A stretch of 64,000 nucleotides of DNA from Tessaracoccus rhinocerotis (GTDB taxonomy: Bacteria > Actinomycetota > Actinomycetes > Propionibacteriales > Propionibacteriaceae). Location of the stretch: the NCBI RefSeq assembly GCF_007197885.1, contig NZ_VKKG01000002.1:372001-436000 (forward strand), read 5' to 3'. This document shows, in pieces, positions 54,438 through 62,164 of this stretch; within the stretch, counting starts at the first letter, position 1, and the number at the start of each line of letters is the position of its first letter. Both the position numbers and the translations under genes were made by a program. The notes beneath the pieces were generated by a model. It was not told the DNA's origin and did no database searches. It was given only the letters and a program-made list of their open reading frames with translations.

Positions 54438-55615
54438 CGTCCAAGCCTACCGGGGCGGAAGTCCTTGTTCGTGGGCCGGGGGTCCTCGCCGGTGAGGCGC
54501 TCGTGCAGTTCGTAGACCGCCAGTGCAGCGCTGCCCAGCTCGGCCCACGGCTCCGCACCGGCGGGCGACGAGGCGGAGGCCCGCAGCACGTCCGAGACCA
54601 CCGGCGGGCGCCGCAGCCAGTGCCGGGCGCTGCGGGTCTCGAGCCCCCAGGCCGGATCCCTGGTGGGGGCGTTGTGGTCGTGGACAGTGGCGAGGACGCC
54701 TCCCGGGGCGGGGCGCAGCCAAGTGGTGACGGGCCGCCGGCCGCTGTGGTCCACCGTCTCCGCGCCGCCCTCGACGGTTCCCTCCCGGAGCTCGTGCACC
54801 ACCTGCGGTGCCGGCGCGGGTCCGGGGCCGCGGGCGGGGACCAGCGACGTCCGGGCGCGGGCGGGACGGCAGTCGACGTCCGGGGTGGAGGTGCCCCGTT
54901 CCACCACCTCGACGCCGCGCTCCGCGAGCCGGGCCGCCAGCAGGTCCACCAGGACGGACGGCCGTTGCGGGACACCGTCGGCGTCCACGAGCTGCCAGCG
55001 CCCGAAGAGCTGCTCCACGTGCAGGCGGACGGCGAGCAGGCCCGGGGAGCCGGGCGAGTCCCCGAGGTCCGTGACGACGCGGCCGAGGGGTGCCGGCAGG
55101 TCTGCGGCCAGGTCCCCGAGGCTGCGGTCCAGCCACAGGCTGCGGCGCTGCTCGCGGGTGGTGACGGGAGCCACGCCTTCCAGCGCGTGCCGGCGGTAGG
55201 CGAGCCAGAGCCCGTCGAGCCCGTCCACCAGGTTCCGCCACCGGGCTGCTGCCCCGGCGCCGAAGGCGGTCGCCACGGCCCGGTGCTGTGCCCCCCGGCC
55301 GGTGGGCAGGGTGACGACGGTGCCGTCGGCGAAGCGGTGCACGGCGGCGGGCGCCTCGGCCCACCCCAGGCGGGCCCGGTTGAGCTCGGCCTGCAGGTGG
55401 CCGCCGGACTTCTTGAACAGGTCCCGCCAAGTGGCCGGGAGGGAGATGACCTGCGGCAGCGCGTCGACGAGGTGGCCGCCCGGCCCCGGGGCGGCGGCCC
55501 AGCGGGTGCCGAGCGCCTCGCCGTCGGTCACGAGGCGGACCCGGTGGCCCAGCCGCGCCAACCTTGCCGCTGCGGCCATCCCTGCGATCGAGGGGCCGCG
55601 CACAGTCAGGGTCAT
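54434..55615 (-). CDS. FAD/NAD-binding oxidoreductase-like protein
   Basis: 393 aa. The N-terminus TVRGPSIAGMAAAARLARLGHRV is a Rossmann-like GxxxxGxxxA stretch without the strict GxGxxG, and LVTDGEALGTRWAAAPG follows; overall it resembles phytoene-desaturase/squalene-associated FAD oxidoreductases of actinobacteria. Central Arg/Ala/Pro-rich regions are hard to align. The ATG is fixed by TATCCT 7 nt upstream. Substrate unknown. Confidence 0.65.
   Translation of the reverse strand: MTLTVRGPSIAGMAAAARLARLGHRVRLVTDGEALGTRWAAAPGPGGHLVDALPQVISLPATWRDLFKKSGGHLQAELNRARLGWAEAPAAVHRFADGTVVTLPTGRGAQHRAVATAFGAGAAARWRNLVDGLDGLWLAYRRHALEGVAPVTTREQRRSLWLDRSLGDLAADLPAPLGRVVTDLGDSPGSPGLLAVRLHVEQLFGRWQLVDADGVPQRPSVLVDLLAARLAERGVEVVERGTSTPDVDCRPARARTSLVPARGPGPAPAPQVVHELREGTVEGGAETVDHSGRRPVTTWLRPAPGGVLATVHDHNAPTRDPAWGLETRSARHWLRRPPVVSDVLRASASSPAGAEPWAELGSAALAVYELHERLTGEDPRPTNKDFRPGRLGR
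54444..54449 (-). promoter_or_regulatory. Leaderless -10 (TAGGCT), internal promoter for the DUF1707 gene
   Basis: TAGGCT on the minus strand ends 6 nt before the ATG at 54437. It lies inside the end of the oxidoreductase gene. Confidence 0.4.
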
Positions 55616-55622
55616 GGGGCTG

Positions 55623-55628
55623 AGGATA
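55623..55628 (-). promoter_or_regulatory. Leaderless -10 (TATCCT) of the oxidoreductase gene
   Basis: TATCCT on the minus strand, 7 nt before the ATG at 55615. Confidence 0.5.
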
Positions 55629-55652
55629 GCGACAGCGTCCGGGGTGTCGGAC

Positions 55653-55922
55653 TCAGGCCCGGACCTCGAAGTGCTTCGCCCCGGTCGGGTCCAGCTCCGC
55701 GGTCCGGAAGTCGCGCACCCGGGCGCCGGGCGGGCCGTCGGCCATCCAGTCCAGCAGCTGCTCCACGGCGTCCTCCGGCCCCTCGAGTTCGGCCTCGACG
55801 GCGCCGTCGCCACGGTTGCGGACCCACCCGCCGAGACCGAGCCCCTCGGCCCGCAGCCGGGTGCTCCAGCGATACCCGACCCCCTGCACGGTCCCGGTCA
55901 CGATGACATGCACGCGTCTCAT
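55653..55922 (-). CDS. acyP: Acylphosphatase
   Basis: 89 aa, complete. Catalytic R18 (TVQGVGYR) and N36 (GGWVRNRGDG) are in place. It hydrolyses acyl phosphates in the cytosol. Divergent from the SOS operon. Confidence 0.93.
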   Translation of the reverse strand: MRRVHVIVTGTVQGVGYRWSTRLRAEGLGLGGWVRNRGDGAVEAELEGPEDAVEQLLDWMADGPPGARVRDFRTAELDPTGAKHFEVRA

Positions 55923-55942
55923 GTCCCCATCCTGCCCCGCCC

Positions 55943-55973
55943 TTGACCACCTGTCGGAGGGTGGGGTTATAGT
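55943..55973 (+). promoter_or_regulatory. SOS operon promoter
   Basis: TTGACC (55943-55948), a 19-nt spacer, and TATAGT (55968-55973). Predicted start of transcription is about 55980, next to the LexA box. Confidence 0.6.
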
Positions 55974-55983
55974 GGGACACGTA

Positions 55984-55999
55984 TCGAACAGTCGTTCGA
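55984..55999 (+). promoter_or_regulatory. LexA (SOS) box
   Basis: TCGAAC, AGTC, GTTCGA: a perfect palindromic half-site pair in the mycobacterial/actinobacterial SOS-box form, 10 nt after the -10. LexA here would block initiation. A further single half-site TCGAAC lies at 56028-56033. Confidence 0.9.
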
Positions 56000-56052
56000 A
56001 TCCGAGGGTCTTGGGGAAGGGCTCGGTTCGAACCGATCGATACACCTGGGCC

Positions 56053-56097
56053 GCTTCGGGTCCGGCGTGGACTCGACCCCTGCGCCGGACCCGAAGC
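56053..56097 (+). promoter_or_regulatory. 15-bp perfect hairpin in the SOS operon leader
   Basis: GCTTCGGGTCCGGCG (56053-56067) pairs with CGCCGGACCCGAAGC (56083-56097) across a 15-nt loop. It lies about 75 nt downstream of the LexA box and about 75 nt upstream of the first start codon. There is no long T run, so it is not a classic terminator. Possible attenuator or structured leader. Confidence 0.7.
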
Positions 56098-56130
56098 TTC
56101 CCGACGAGGGTCGAATCTCTGAAGCACATC

Positions 56131-56150
56131 CCGCCCGGAGCGCCGGGCGG
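56131..56150 (+). promoter_or_regulatory. Second leader hairpin next to the SD
   Basis: CCGCCCGG, AGCG loop, CCGGGCGG; it ends 11 nt before GGGAGG, the SD of the first gene. Its 3' arm region could pair alternatively with the 5' arm of the upstream hairpin. Confidence 0.5.
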
Positions 56151-56172
56151 ACACCGATCCCGGGAGGCCCAC

Positions 56173-56445
56173 ATGCGCAGCTACGAAGAACCGATACACG
56201 TGCTGTTCAGCGATCAACCCAGGCAGTTCATCTGGCGGGGGAGGCTGCTCCTGGTCAAGGAGGTCCAGGGCCGCTGGAGCCGCTCGACGGCGTGGTGGCG
56301 GCACCCGGAGCCCGGCACCGGCGACCTCACCAGGGAGCGCGAGGTCTGGCGCGTCGAGGCCGGCAACGGCTCCCACCGCGGCGTCTACGAACTGGCCCAC
56401 TCCGTGGGCGACGAGGACTGGGTGCTGCAGGCGGTGAGCGACTGA
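56173..56445 (+). CDS. DUF6504 family protein
   Basis: 90 aa, ATG after GGGAGG. Short beta-rich protein beginning RSYEEPIHV and containing FIWRGRLLLVKEV, WRVEAGNG and GVYELAHS. This is the DUF6504 pattern found upstream of dnaE2/dinB genes in actinobacteria. Function unknown; the neighbourhood implies a role in damage-induced synthesis. TGATG overlap with the next gene. Confidence 0.8.
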   Translation: MRSYEEPIHVLFSDQPRQFIWRGRLLLVKEVQGRWSRSTAWWRHPEPGTGDLTREREVWRVEAGNGSHRGVYELAHSVGDEDWVLQAVSD

Positions 56446-56777
56446 TGGCCACGACTGATCCGACGCCGCGCCCAGCGGACCGCTACGTCCACGCCCACCG
56501 GCAGGCCGAGCAGGTGGCGCTGAAGGTGATCTCGGCCTCGCCGCGACGGTTCCGGGGGCGCCACGACGTCTGGGAACTGTTGGGACTGGTCGCGCCCGAA
56601 CTGGGCGAGTGGGCCTCCTTCTTCGGCTACCTGTCGACGCGGGTCGAGGTGGCCGCCGCCGGCGAGCACGCCATCATCAGCGCACGCGAGGCCGACGACC
56701 TGGCCCGTGACCTCGAACGCTTCTGCGTCGACGCCGCCCGCCGCGTCAGACGGGTCGGGGAGAGGGGTGCCTCATGA
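56445..56777 (+). CDS. SAV_6107-family HEPN domain protein
   Basis: 110 aa, all alpha-helical. It matches the SAV_6107 HEPN family: RYVHAHRQAEQVAL near the N-terminus, HDVWELLGLVAPELGEWASFFGY in the middle, AREADDLARDLERFCVDAARR at the end. R13 and H18 make an RX4H motif, the catalytic pattern of HEPN RNases, though it is near the N-terminus here. Coupled to both neighbours (TGATG and ATGA), so it is made with the polymerases. It takes the place that imuA' often holds. Confidence 0.8.
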   Translation: MATTDPTPRPADRYVHAHRQAEQVALKVISASPRRFRGRHDVWELLGLVAPELGEWASFFGYLSTRVEVAAAGEHAIISAREADDLARDLERFCVDAARRVRRVGERGAS

Positions 56778-59700
56778 CGCCCTTCACCCACCTGAGGGTG
56801 GCCTCCGGCTACTCCTTCCAGTACGGCGCATCCCACCCGGGTGCACTGGTGGAGACCGCGGCGGAGCACGGCATGGACACCCTCGCGCTGACCGACAGGA
56901 ACGGGCTCTACGGGGCGGTCCGGTTCGCCAAGGCGTGCCTGAAGGCAGGCATCATGCCGGTGGTCGGGGTGGACCTCGCCATCGGTGCCGGTGGCACACC
57001 GGTGCGCCGCCCCACCGCGGCCCGCGGCGGCCAGTTGCGTGACGAGCGGCTCCCGCGCGCCGTCGTCCTCGCCCGCTCCCGCAGCGGCTGGGGGACGCTG
57101 TGCCAGCTCATCACCCGGGTCCACCTCTCCGGCGAGCGCTCCGACCCCGTGGCCACCGCCGAACTCGTCGGCGCCCAGTGCGCGGGCCGGGACGTCGTCG
57201 TGATGCTCGGCGCGGACTCGCGCCTCGGGGAGCTCGTCGCCGCCGGTGACCTCGACGGTGCCCGCGACGAGGCCGCCCGCTGGCGTGAACTGGTGGGGGA
57301 CTCCCTCGTGGTCGCCGCCACCAACCACCAGACCGGCGGCCGTGGCCCCACCTCGGCGCACCAGGCCGCAGGCATGGTCCACCTCGCCGAGGAGCTCGGC
57401 CTGCGCTCGGTGCTGACGAACATGGTGCGCATGGCCCGCCGCGAGCAGGCCGCCACCGCCGACGTCCTCGACGCCGCTCGCAGGCTGGTGCCGCTGGACC
57501 TGCGCAACGTGGATCGTCGCAACGCCGAGGGCCACCTGAAGTCCACGCCGGCGATGTCGGAGGCGGCCCGGGAGGTGGCCCGCCTGGCCGGGGTCGACGT
57601 CGAGGCCCTGCTCGGCCGCACCCGGGAACTCGGCGAGGAGTGCAGGCTGCACCCCATCGACGACATCGGGCTGGGGGAGATCCGGCTGCCCGAGTTCGAG
57701 ACCCTCGGCACCACTCCCGAGCAGGCCCCGGCGGTGTTGCGGGCTCGTTGCGAGTCGGGGATCGCCGAGCGATACGGCACCCCGGCGCGCGAGGTGCTGG
57801 ACCGCCTCGACGACGAACTCGCCGTGATCGGCAGGCTCGGGTTCGAGTCCTACTTCCTCACCGTCGCCGACGTGGTGGGCCTAATCGGCGACCTGGGCAT
57901 CCGGTGCGCGGCCCGTGGCTCGGGAGCAGGGAGCCTCGTGAACTACGCACTCGGGGTCTCCGGGGTGGACCCGATCCGGCACGGCCTCCTGATGGAGCGG
58001 TTCCTCTCGCCGCTGCGGGTGGCGCTGCCGGACATCGACCTCGACGTCGAGTCCCACCGTCGTACGGAGATCTACGAGCGGATCCTCGAAGTGTTCGGCG
58101 GGCAGCGGGTCTCCTGCGTCGCGATGCTGGAGACCTACCGCGTGCGCCACGCCGTCCGCGACGTCGGCGCCGCCCTCAGCCTGCCGCCGGTGGAGGTGGA
58201 CGCCATGGCCAAGGCGTTCCCCCACATCCGCGCCCGTGACGCCCGCGCGGCCCTGCGGGACCTCCCCGAGCTGCGGGCCGCCGGACTGGGCGAGAAGCGG
58301 CTCGAGGTGCTGTTCGAACTGGTGGAGTCCCTCGACGGACTGCCCAGGCACATCGCCCTCCATCCGTGCGGCGTGCTGCTGAGCGACTCCTCGCTGGGTC
58401 AGCGCACGCCCATGGAGGCCAGTTACGGCGGCTTCCCGATGAGCCAGTTCGACAAGGACGACGTCGAGGACCTCGGGCTGCTGAAGCTGGACGTCCTGGG
58501 CATCCGGATGCAGTCGGCCATGGCGCACGCGCTCGACGAGGTGGCACGTACCCCCGAGGCGGGTCCGGTGCCTGACATCGACGCCCTGGCGCCGTTCGAC
58601 GACGACGCCACCTACGAGATGATCCGCAACCGACAGACGCTCGGCTGCTTCCAGATCGAGTCCCCCGGGCAGCGGGAACTGGTGGGCAAGTTCGGCCCGG
58701 AGACCTTCGCCGACATCATCATCGACATCTCCCTGTTCCGGCCCGGCCCCGTGAAGTCCGACATGGTCACCCCGTTCCTGGAGGCGCGGCAGGGCTGGCG
58801 GGAACCTGACTACCTCCACCCCAGCTTCATCCCCGCCCTGGAGCAGACCGGTGGGGTGGTGGTGTTCCACGAACAGATCATCATGCTGATCAGCATCGCC
58901 ACCGGCTGCTCGCTCGCCCAGGGCGACGAGGTGCGCCGTGCGCTCGGGGACAAGGAGGGCCAGGAGCAGGTCCGCGAGTGGCTCTACCCGAGGGCCAGGG
59001 AACGTGGCTACGAGGAGGCCACCATCGACGAGCTGTGGTTCATCCTGGTCCAGTTCGCCTCCTTCGGATTCTGCAAGGCCCACGCCGCCGCGTTCGCGCT
59101 GCCCACCTACCAGTCGGCGTGGCTGAAGCGGCACCACCCGGCCCACTTCATCGCAGGCGTCCTCACGCACGACCCGGGGATGTACCCCAAGCGGCTGCTG
59201 CTGGAGGAGGCCCGCCGCATGGGGGTGGAGGTGCTCGGCCTGGACGTCAACCGCAGCCACGGCACCTACCGGGCCGAGCACCTGCCGCCCGACGGCTGGG
59301 GGATCCGCCTGTCGCTGGCGGACGTGAAGGGGATCAGCGGGACGGAGGTGGAGCGGATCGTCGCGGGCCAGCCCTACGCCTCGCTCAGCGACTTCTGGAA
59401 CCGGGCCAGGGTGGACGAGCCGGTGGCCCGCAACCTCGTCCTCGCCGGGGCGTTCGACTCCTGCTACGGCATCGGTGCCCGCGCCGGGGTGCAGTCCCGC
59501 ACCCGGATCACCAGACGGGACCTGCTGCTGGCGCTGGCGGACCTGCAGCGCCTGCGCCGCGCCGACAAACGCACCGCCACCAGGTCCCGGGGACGGCGTC
59601 GGACGCAGGTGGTCGCCGACGACCCGGGTTCGCTCGCCCGCGCCCAGAGCCGAGCCGCGGAGGTGGCCGAGCAGTTCGTGCAGGGCGCCCTGGACTTCGA

Positions 59701-60517
59701 CGACGGCGAGGCCGAGTGCGACCTCGTCGCCACCGGGCTGCCGGAGATGGACGACGACGAGCGACTCAAGGCCGAGCTGGAGATCCTCGGCCTGGACGCC
59801 AGCCACCACATCATGGAGCGCTACCTGCCGTTCCTGTCCGCCATCGGGGCCACCAGCTCGCGCACCCTCCTTGAGCGGCGCAACCGCTCCGAGGTGCTCG
59901 TGGCCGGGGTGAAGGTGGCCACGCAGACGCCGCCGGTGCGCTCCGGGCGGCGGGTGGTCTTCCTGACCCTGGACGACTCCACCGGACCCGTCGACGCCAC
60001 CTTCTTCGAGAACGTCCAGGGCCCGTACGCCGCGACGGTGTTCAACAGCTGGATGCTGCTGGTACGTGGCGTGATCCGCCGCACCGGACCGCGGGGCATC
60101 TCCATCCGCGCCACCGGGGCGTGGGACCTCGGGCACGTCCACGAGGCCTGGGCGAGTGCGGTCGAGGGCGGCGCGACGCCCGAGGAGGCCATGGGTGCGG
60201 TGACCGAGATCATCGAGGAGGTGCCCGAGGGCTACGGCATCGTCGGCGAGTGGATCCCCGACGAGTGGGGGGACGACGAGGAGCGCCGGGTCGCCCGGGC
60301 GAGGACGCTCGCCGGCGACGGTCAGGGGCAGGACGAGGAGCCGCCGCCGGATCCGCAGGACCACACCCGCGCGGGCGGGATGGGCCGGCGCCGGGTGCTG
60401 GTGCACGCCAGCGGGTTCAAGCAGTCGCCGTACGCCGACGTCAAGCCCGCCGGCACCGGCGCGGCCGAGGCGCCGCGCAAGCTGTGGCACTCCAGCCCGG
60501 GGAGCGCGGGACGATGA
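56774..60517 (+). CDS. dnaE2: Error-prone DNA polymerase III alpha subunit DnaE2
   Basis: 1247 aa, somewhat longer than many DnaE2. PHP domain at the N-terminus (HLRVASGYSFQYGASHPGALVE; LALTDRNGLYGAVRF); polymerase core with LPDIDLDVESHRR carrying catalytic aspartates at about residue 415; the finger region FQIESPGQREL; an HhH region and a C-terminal OB-like fold (VLVAGVKVATQTPPVRSGRRVVFLTL), then a charged tail with RVLVHASGFKQSPYADVKPAG. It copies damaged templates after SOS induction. ATGA overlaps both upstream and downstream genes. Confidence 0.93.
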   Translation: MTPFTHLRVASGYSFQYGASHPGALVETAAEHGMDTLALTDRNGLYGAVRFAKACLKAGIMPVVGVDLAIGAGGTPVRRPTAARGGQLRDERLPRAVVLARSRSGWGTLCQLITRVHLSGERSDPVATAELVGAQCAGRDVVVMLGADSRLGELVAAGDLDGARDEAARWRELVGDSLVVAATNHQTGGRGPTSAHQAAGMVHLAEELGLRSVLTNMVRMARREQAATADVLDAARRLVPLDLRNVDRRNAEGHLKSTPAMSEAAREVARLAGVDVEALLGRTRELGEECRLHPIDDIGLGEIRLPEFETLGTTPEQAPAVLRARCESGIAERYGTPAREVLDRLDDELAVIGRLGFESYFLTVADVVGLIGDLGIRCAARGSGAGSLVNYALGVSGVDPIRHGLLMERFLSPLRVALPDIDLDVESHRRTEIYERILEVFGGQRVSCVAMLETYRVRHAVRDVGAALSLPPVEVDAMAKAFPHIRARDARAALRDLPELRAAGLGEKRLEVLFELVESLDGLPRHIALHPCGVLLSDSSLGQRTPMEASYGGFPMSQFDKDDVEDLGLLKLDVLGIRMQSAMAHALDEVARTPEAGPVPDIDALAPFDDDATYEMIRNRQTLGCFQIESPGQRELVGKFGPETFADIIIDISLFRPGPVKSDMVTPFLEARQGWREPDYLHPSFIPALEQTGGVVVFHEQIIMLISIATGCSLAQGDEVRRALGDKEGQEQVREWLYPRARERGYEEATIDELWFILVQFASFGFCKAHAAAFALPTYQSAWLKRHHPAHFIAGVLTHDPGMYPKRLLLEEARRMGVEVLGLDVNRSHGTYRAEHLPPDGWGIRLSLADVKGISGTEVERIVAGQPYASLSDFWNRARVDEPVARNLVLAGAFDSCYGIGARAGVQSRTRITRRDLLLALADLQRLRRADKRTATRSRGRRRTQVVADDPGSLARAQSRAAEVAEQFVQGALDFDDGEAECDLVATGLPEMDDDERLKAELEILGLDASHHIMERYLPFLSAIGATSSRTLLERRNRSEVLVAGVKVATQTPPVRSGRRVVFLTLDDSTGPVDATFFENVQGPYAATVFNSWMLLVRGVIRRTGPRGISIRATGAWDLGHVHEAWASAVEGGATPEEAMGAVTEIIEEVPEGYGIVGEWIPDEWGDDEERRVARARTLAGDGQGQDEEPPPDPQDHTRAGGMGRRRVLVHASGFKQSPYADVKPAGTGAAEAPRKLWHSSPGSAGR

Positions 60518-61689
60518 GTGCACCGGTGGTCATGCACGTGGACATAGACGCGTTCTACGCCTCCGTGGAGATGGCCCGGCACCCGGAGTTGCGGACGGTG
60601 CCGATGTTCGTCGGCGGCTCCAGCCGCGGCGTGGTGCTCTCGGCGAACTACCCGGCCCGGGCCTGGGGCATCACGTCGGGAATGCCCTCCACCAGGGCCC
60701 GCAGACTGTGCCCGCAGGTGGCGGTCATCCACCCCGACTTCGACCGCTACGGCGCCGTCTCCGACGCCATCGAGGAGATTTTCTGTGCCATCACCAACCA
60801 GGTGGAGATGGTCTCCATCGACGAGGCGTTCATCGACGTCACCAGTGCCCTGCGACGGCTGGGCGGCGACCCGGTGGCGATCGCGGAGGGATTGCGCGCC
60901 CAGGTGATGGACGAGCAGGGCGTGGCGTGCTCCGTCGGCATCGGCCCCAGCAAGTTCATCGCCAAGCTCGCCTCCAAGGCCGCCAAACCCGACGGGCTGC
61001 GGCTGGTGCGTCCCGACGACGTCATCGAGTTCCTGCACCCGCTGCCGGTGGAGGCCATCTGGGGCGTCGGGGAGGTGACCGCCGAGAAGCTGCACAGGCT
61101 CGGCCTGAAGTCGGTGCGCGACGTGGCCAACACCCCGAGGACGACGCTGCAGCGGGCGCTCGGCGACGGCTTGGGTGCGCTGCTGTTCGACCTCTCCTGG
61201 GGCCGCGACGAGCGGTCCGTGATCGCACGCGAGCCGGCCGAGCACAGCATCGGTTCCCAGGAGACCTTCTCGCGCGACACCGACGACGTGGAGGTCGTCA
61301 CCACCGAGATCCTGCGGATGGCCGAGCGGACCGCCTCACGGATGCGGGCCCAGAAGATGGTCGGCCGGGTGGTGACGCTGTCGGTGCGGTTCGCGGACTT
61401 CACCACCATCACCCGCACCGGGACGCTGAAGGCTCCCACGGACCTGACGGGTGACGTCCACGCCGAGGCGATGCGGCTGTTCCGGCGCCTGAACCTGCAG
61501 CGCGCCAGGATCCGGCGGGTGGGGGTGCGGGTGGAGAAGTTGGTGCCGAAGGAGGAGACCTACCTGCAGCCTGCCCTGGACGAGCCGGAGGTGGGGTGGG
61601 CGCAGGCGGAGGCGGCGATGGACCGGGTGGTGCTGCGGTTCGGCCCGACGGCGGTGCGGCGGGCGAGGCTGACGCGGAAGGCGTCCTAG
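60514..61689 (+). CDS. dinB: DNA polymerase IV (DinB)
   Basis: 391 aa Y-family polymerase with intact active site: MHVDIDAFYASVE (metal-binding Asp, steric-gate region) and SIDEAFIDV (Asp, Glu). It therefore is not the catalytically dead ImuB usually paired with DnaE2. The little-finger domain follows from about residue 240. I see no obvious QLxLF clamp motif at the C-terminus. ATG overlaps the dnaE2 stop (ATGA). Confidence 0.92.
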   Translation: MSAPVVMHVDIDAFYASVEMARHPELRTVPMFVGGSSRGVVLSANYPARAWGITSGMPSTRARRLCPQVAVIHPDFDRYGAVSDAIEEIFCAITNQVEMVSIDEAFIDVTSALRRLGGDPVAIAEGLRAQVMDEQGVACSVGIGPSKFIAKLASKAAKPDGLRLVRPDDVIEFLHPLPVEAIWGVGEVTAEKLHRLGLKSVRDVANTPRTTLQRALGDGLGALLFDLSWGRDERSVIAREPAEHSIGSQETFSRDTDDVEVVTTEILRMAERTASRMRAQKMVGRVVTLSVRFADFTTITRTGTLKAPTDLTGDVHAEAMRLFRRLNLQRARIRRVGVRVEKLVPKEETYLQPALDEPEVGWAQAEAAMDRVVLRFGPTAVRRARLTRKAS

Positions 61690-61693
61690 CGGG

Positions 61694-62089
61694 TCAGTTG
61701 TCCCCGCCGTCCTGGCGACGGCGCCAGCGTTCCTCGAGCTTCTCCATGAAGTCCTGGTTGGACGGCTTCGGGCCGGAGCCGTCGTGCGGTGCGCTCTGGG
61801 ACTCGCCCTTGTCGTCCTCGCCGGCCACGCGCTGCCACGAGTTCACGCCGACGATGGCGGATACCAGCATCAGCACGAAGCCGAGGATGCTGACGACGGG
61901 GTGGACCTGGACGCCTGCGATCAGCACCACGATGCCCGCGATGAAGCCCAGTCCGGCGAGCGTCGCACGTCGTCGGTGCACCTTCACGGTGCCGGTTCCC
62001 CTGAGCGTCTCCGCCAACTTCGGGTCGTCGGCCATGAGCGACGCCTCAAGCTGCTCCAGCAGCTTGCGCTCCTGCTCTGACAAAGCCAT
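61694..62089 (-). CDS. DUF3040 membrane protein
   Basis: 131 aa with a conserved N-terminus LSEQERKLLEQLEASLMADDPKLAETL, two spans (about 43-60, 64-80) and a polar tail. DUF3040 genes accompany dinB and the mraZ/dcw region in actinobacteria. ATG at 62089 has AAGGAG 7 nt upstream. It ends 5 nt past the dinB stop, convergent without overlap. Confidence 0.85.
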   Translation of the reverse strand: MALSEQERKLLEQLEASLMADDPKLAETLRGTGTVKVHRRRATLAGLGFIAGIVVLIAGVQVHPVVSILGFVLMLVSAIVGVNSWQRVAGEDDKGESQSAPHDGSGPKPSNQDFMEKLEERWRRRQDGGDN

Positions 62090-62120
62090 CCCGAACTCCT
62101 TGCGTGTGGGCCGATGCCCC

Positions 62121-62149
62121 ATTGTATGTCTGCCCCGCACCGGGTTAAA
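62121..62149 (-). promoter_or_regulatory. Promoter of the DUF3040 gene
   Basis: Minus strand TTTAAC (62144-62149), 17-nt spacer, TACAAT (62121-62126): the best consensus promoter in the window. Confidence 0.65.
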
Positions 62150-62164
62150 GGGGGTGTCCCCAGA

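Noticed and set aside
55994-56034. TTCGAATCC / GGTTCGAACC stretches resembling a tRNA T-arm
   Set aside because: No cloverleaf can be drawn around them; they are parts of the LexA box and a nearby half-site.
57881-60523. 880-codon open frame on the minus strand opposite dnaE2
   Set aside because: It is a GC-rich shadow of dnaE2: composition is Arg/Gly/His/Val-rich with no recognisable domain, and the plus-strand gene has clear catalytic motifs.
60514-61689. Calling the Y-family gene imuB
   Set aside because: The active-site Asp/Glu residues are all present, whereas ImuB has lost them.
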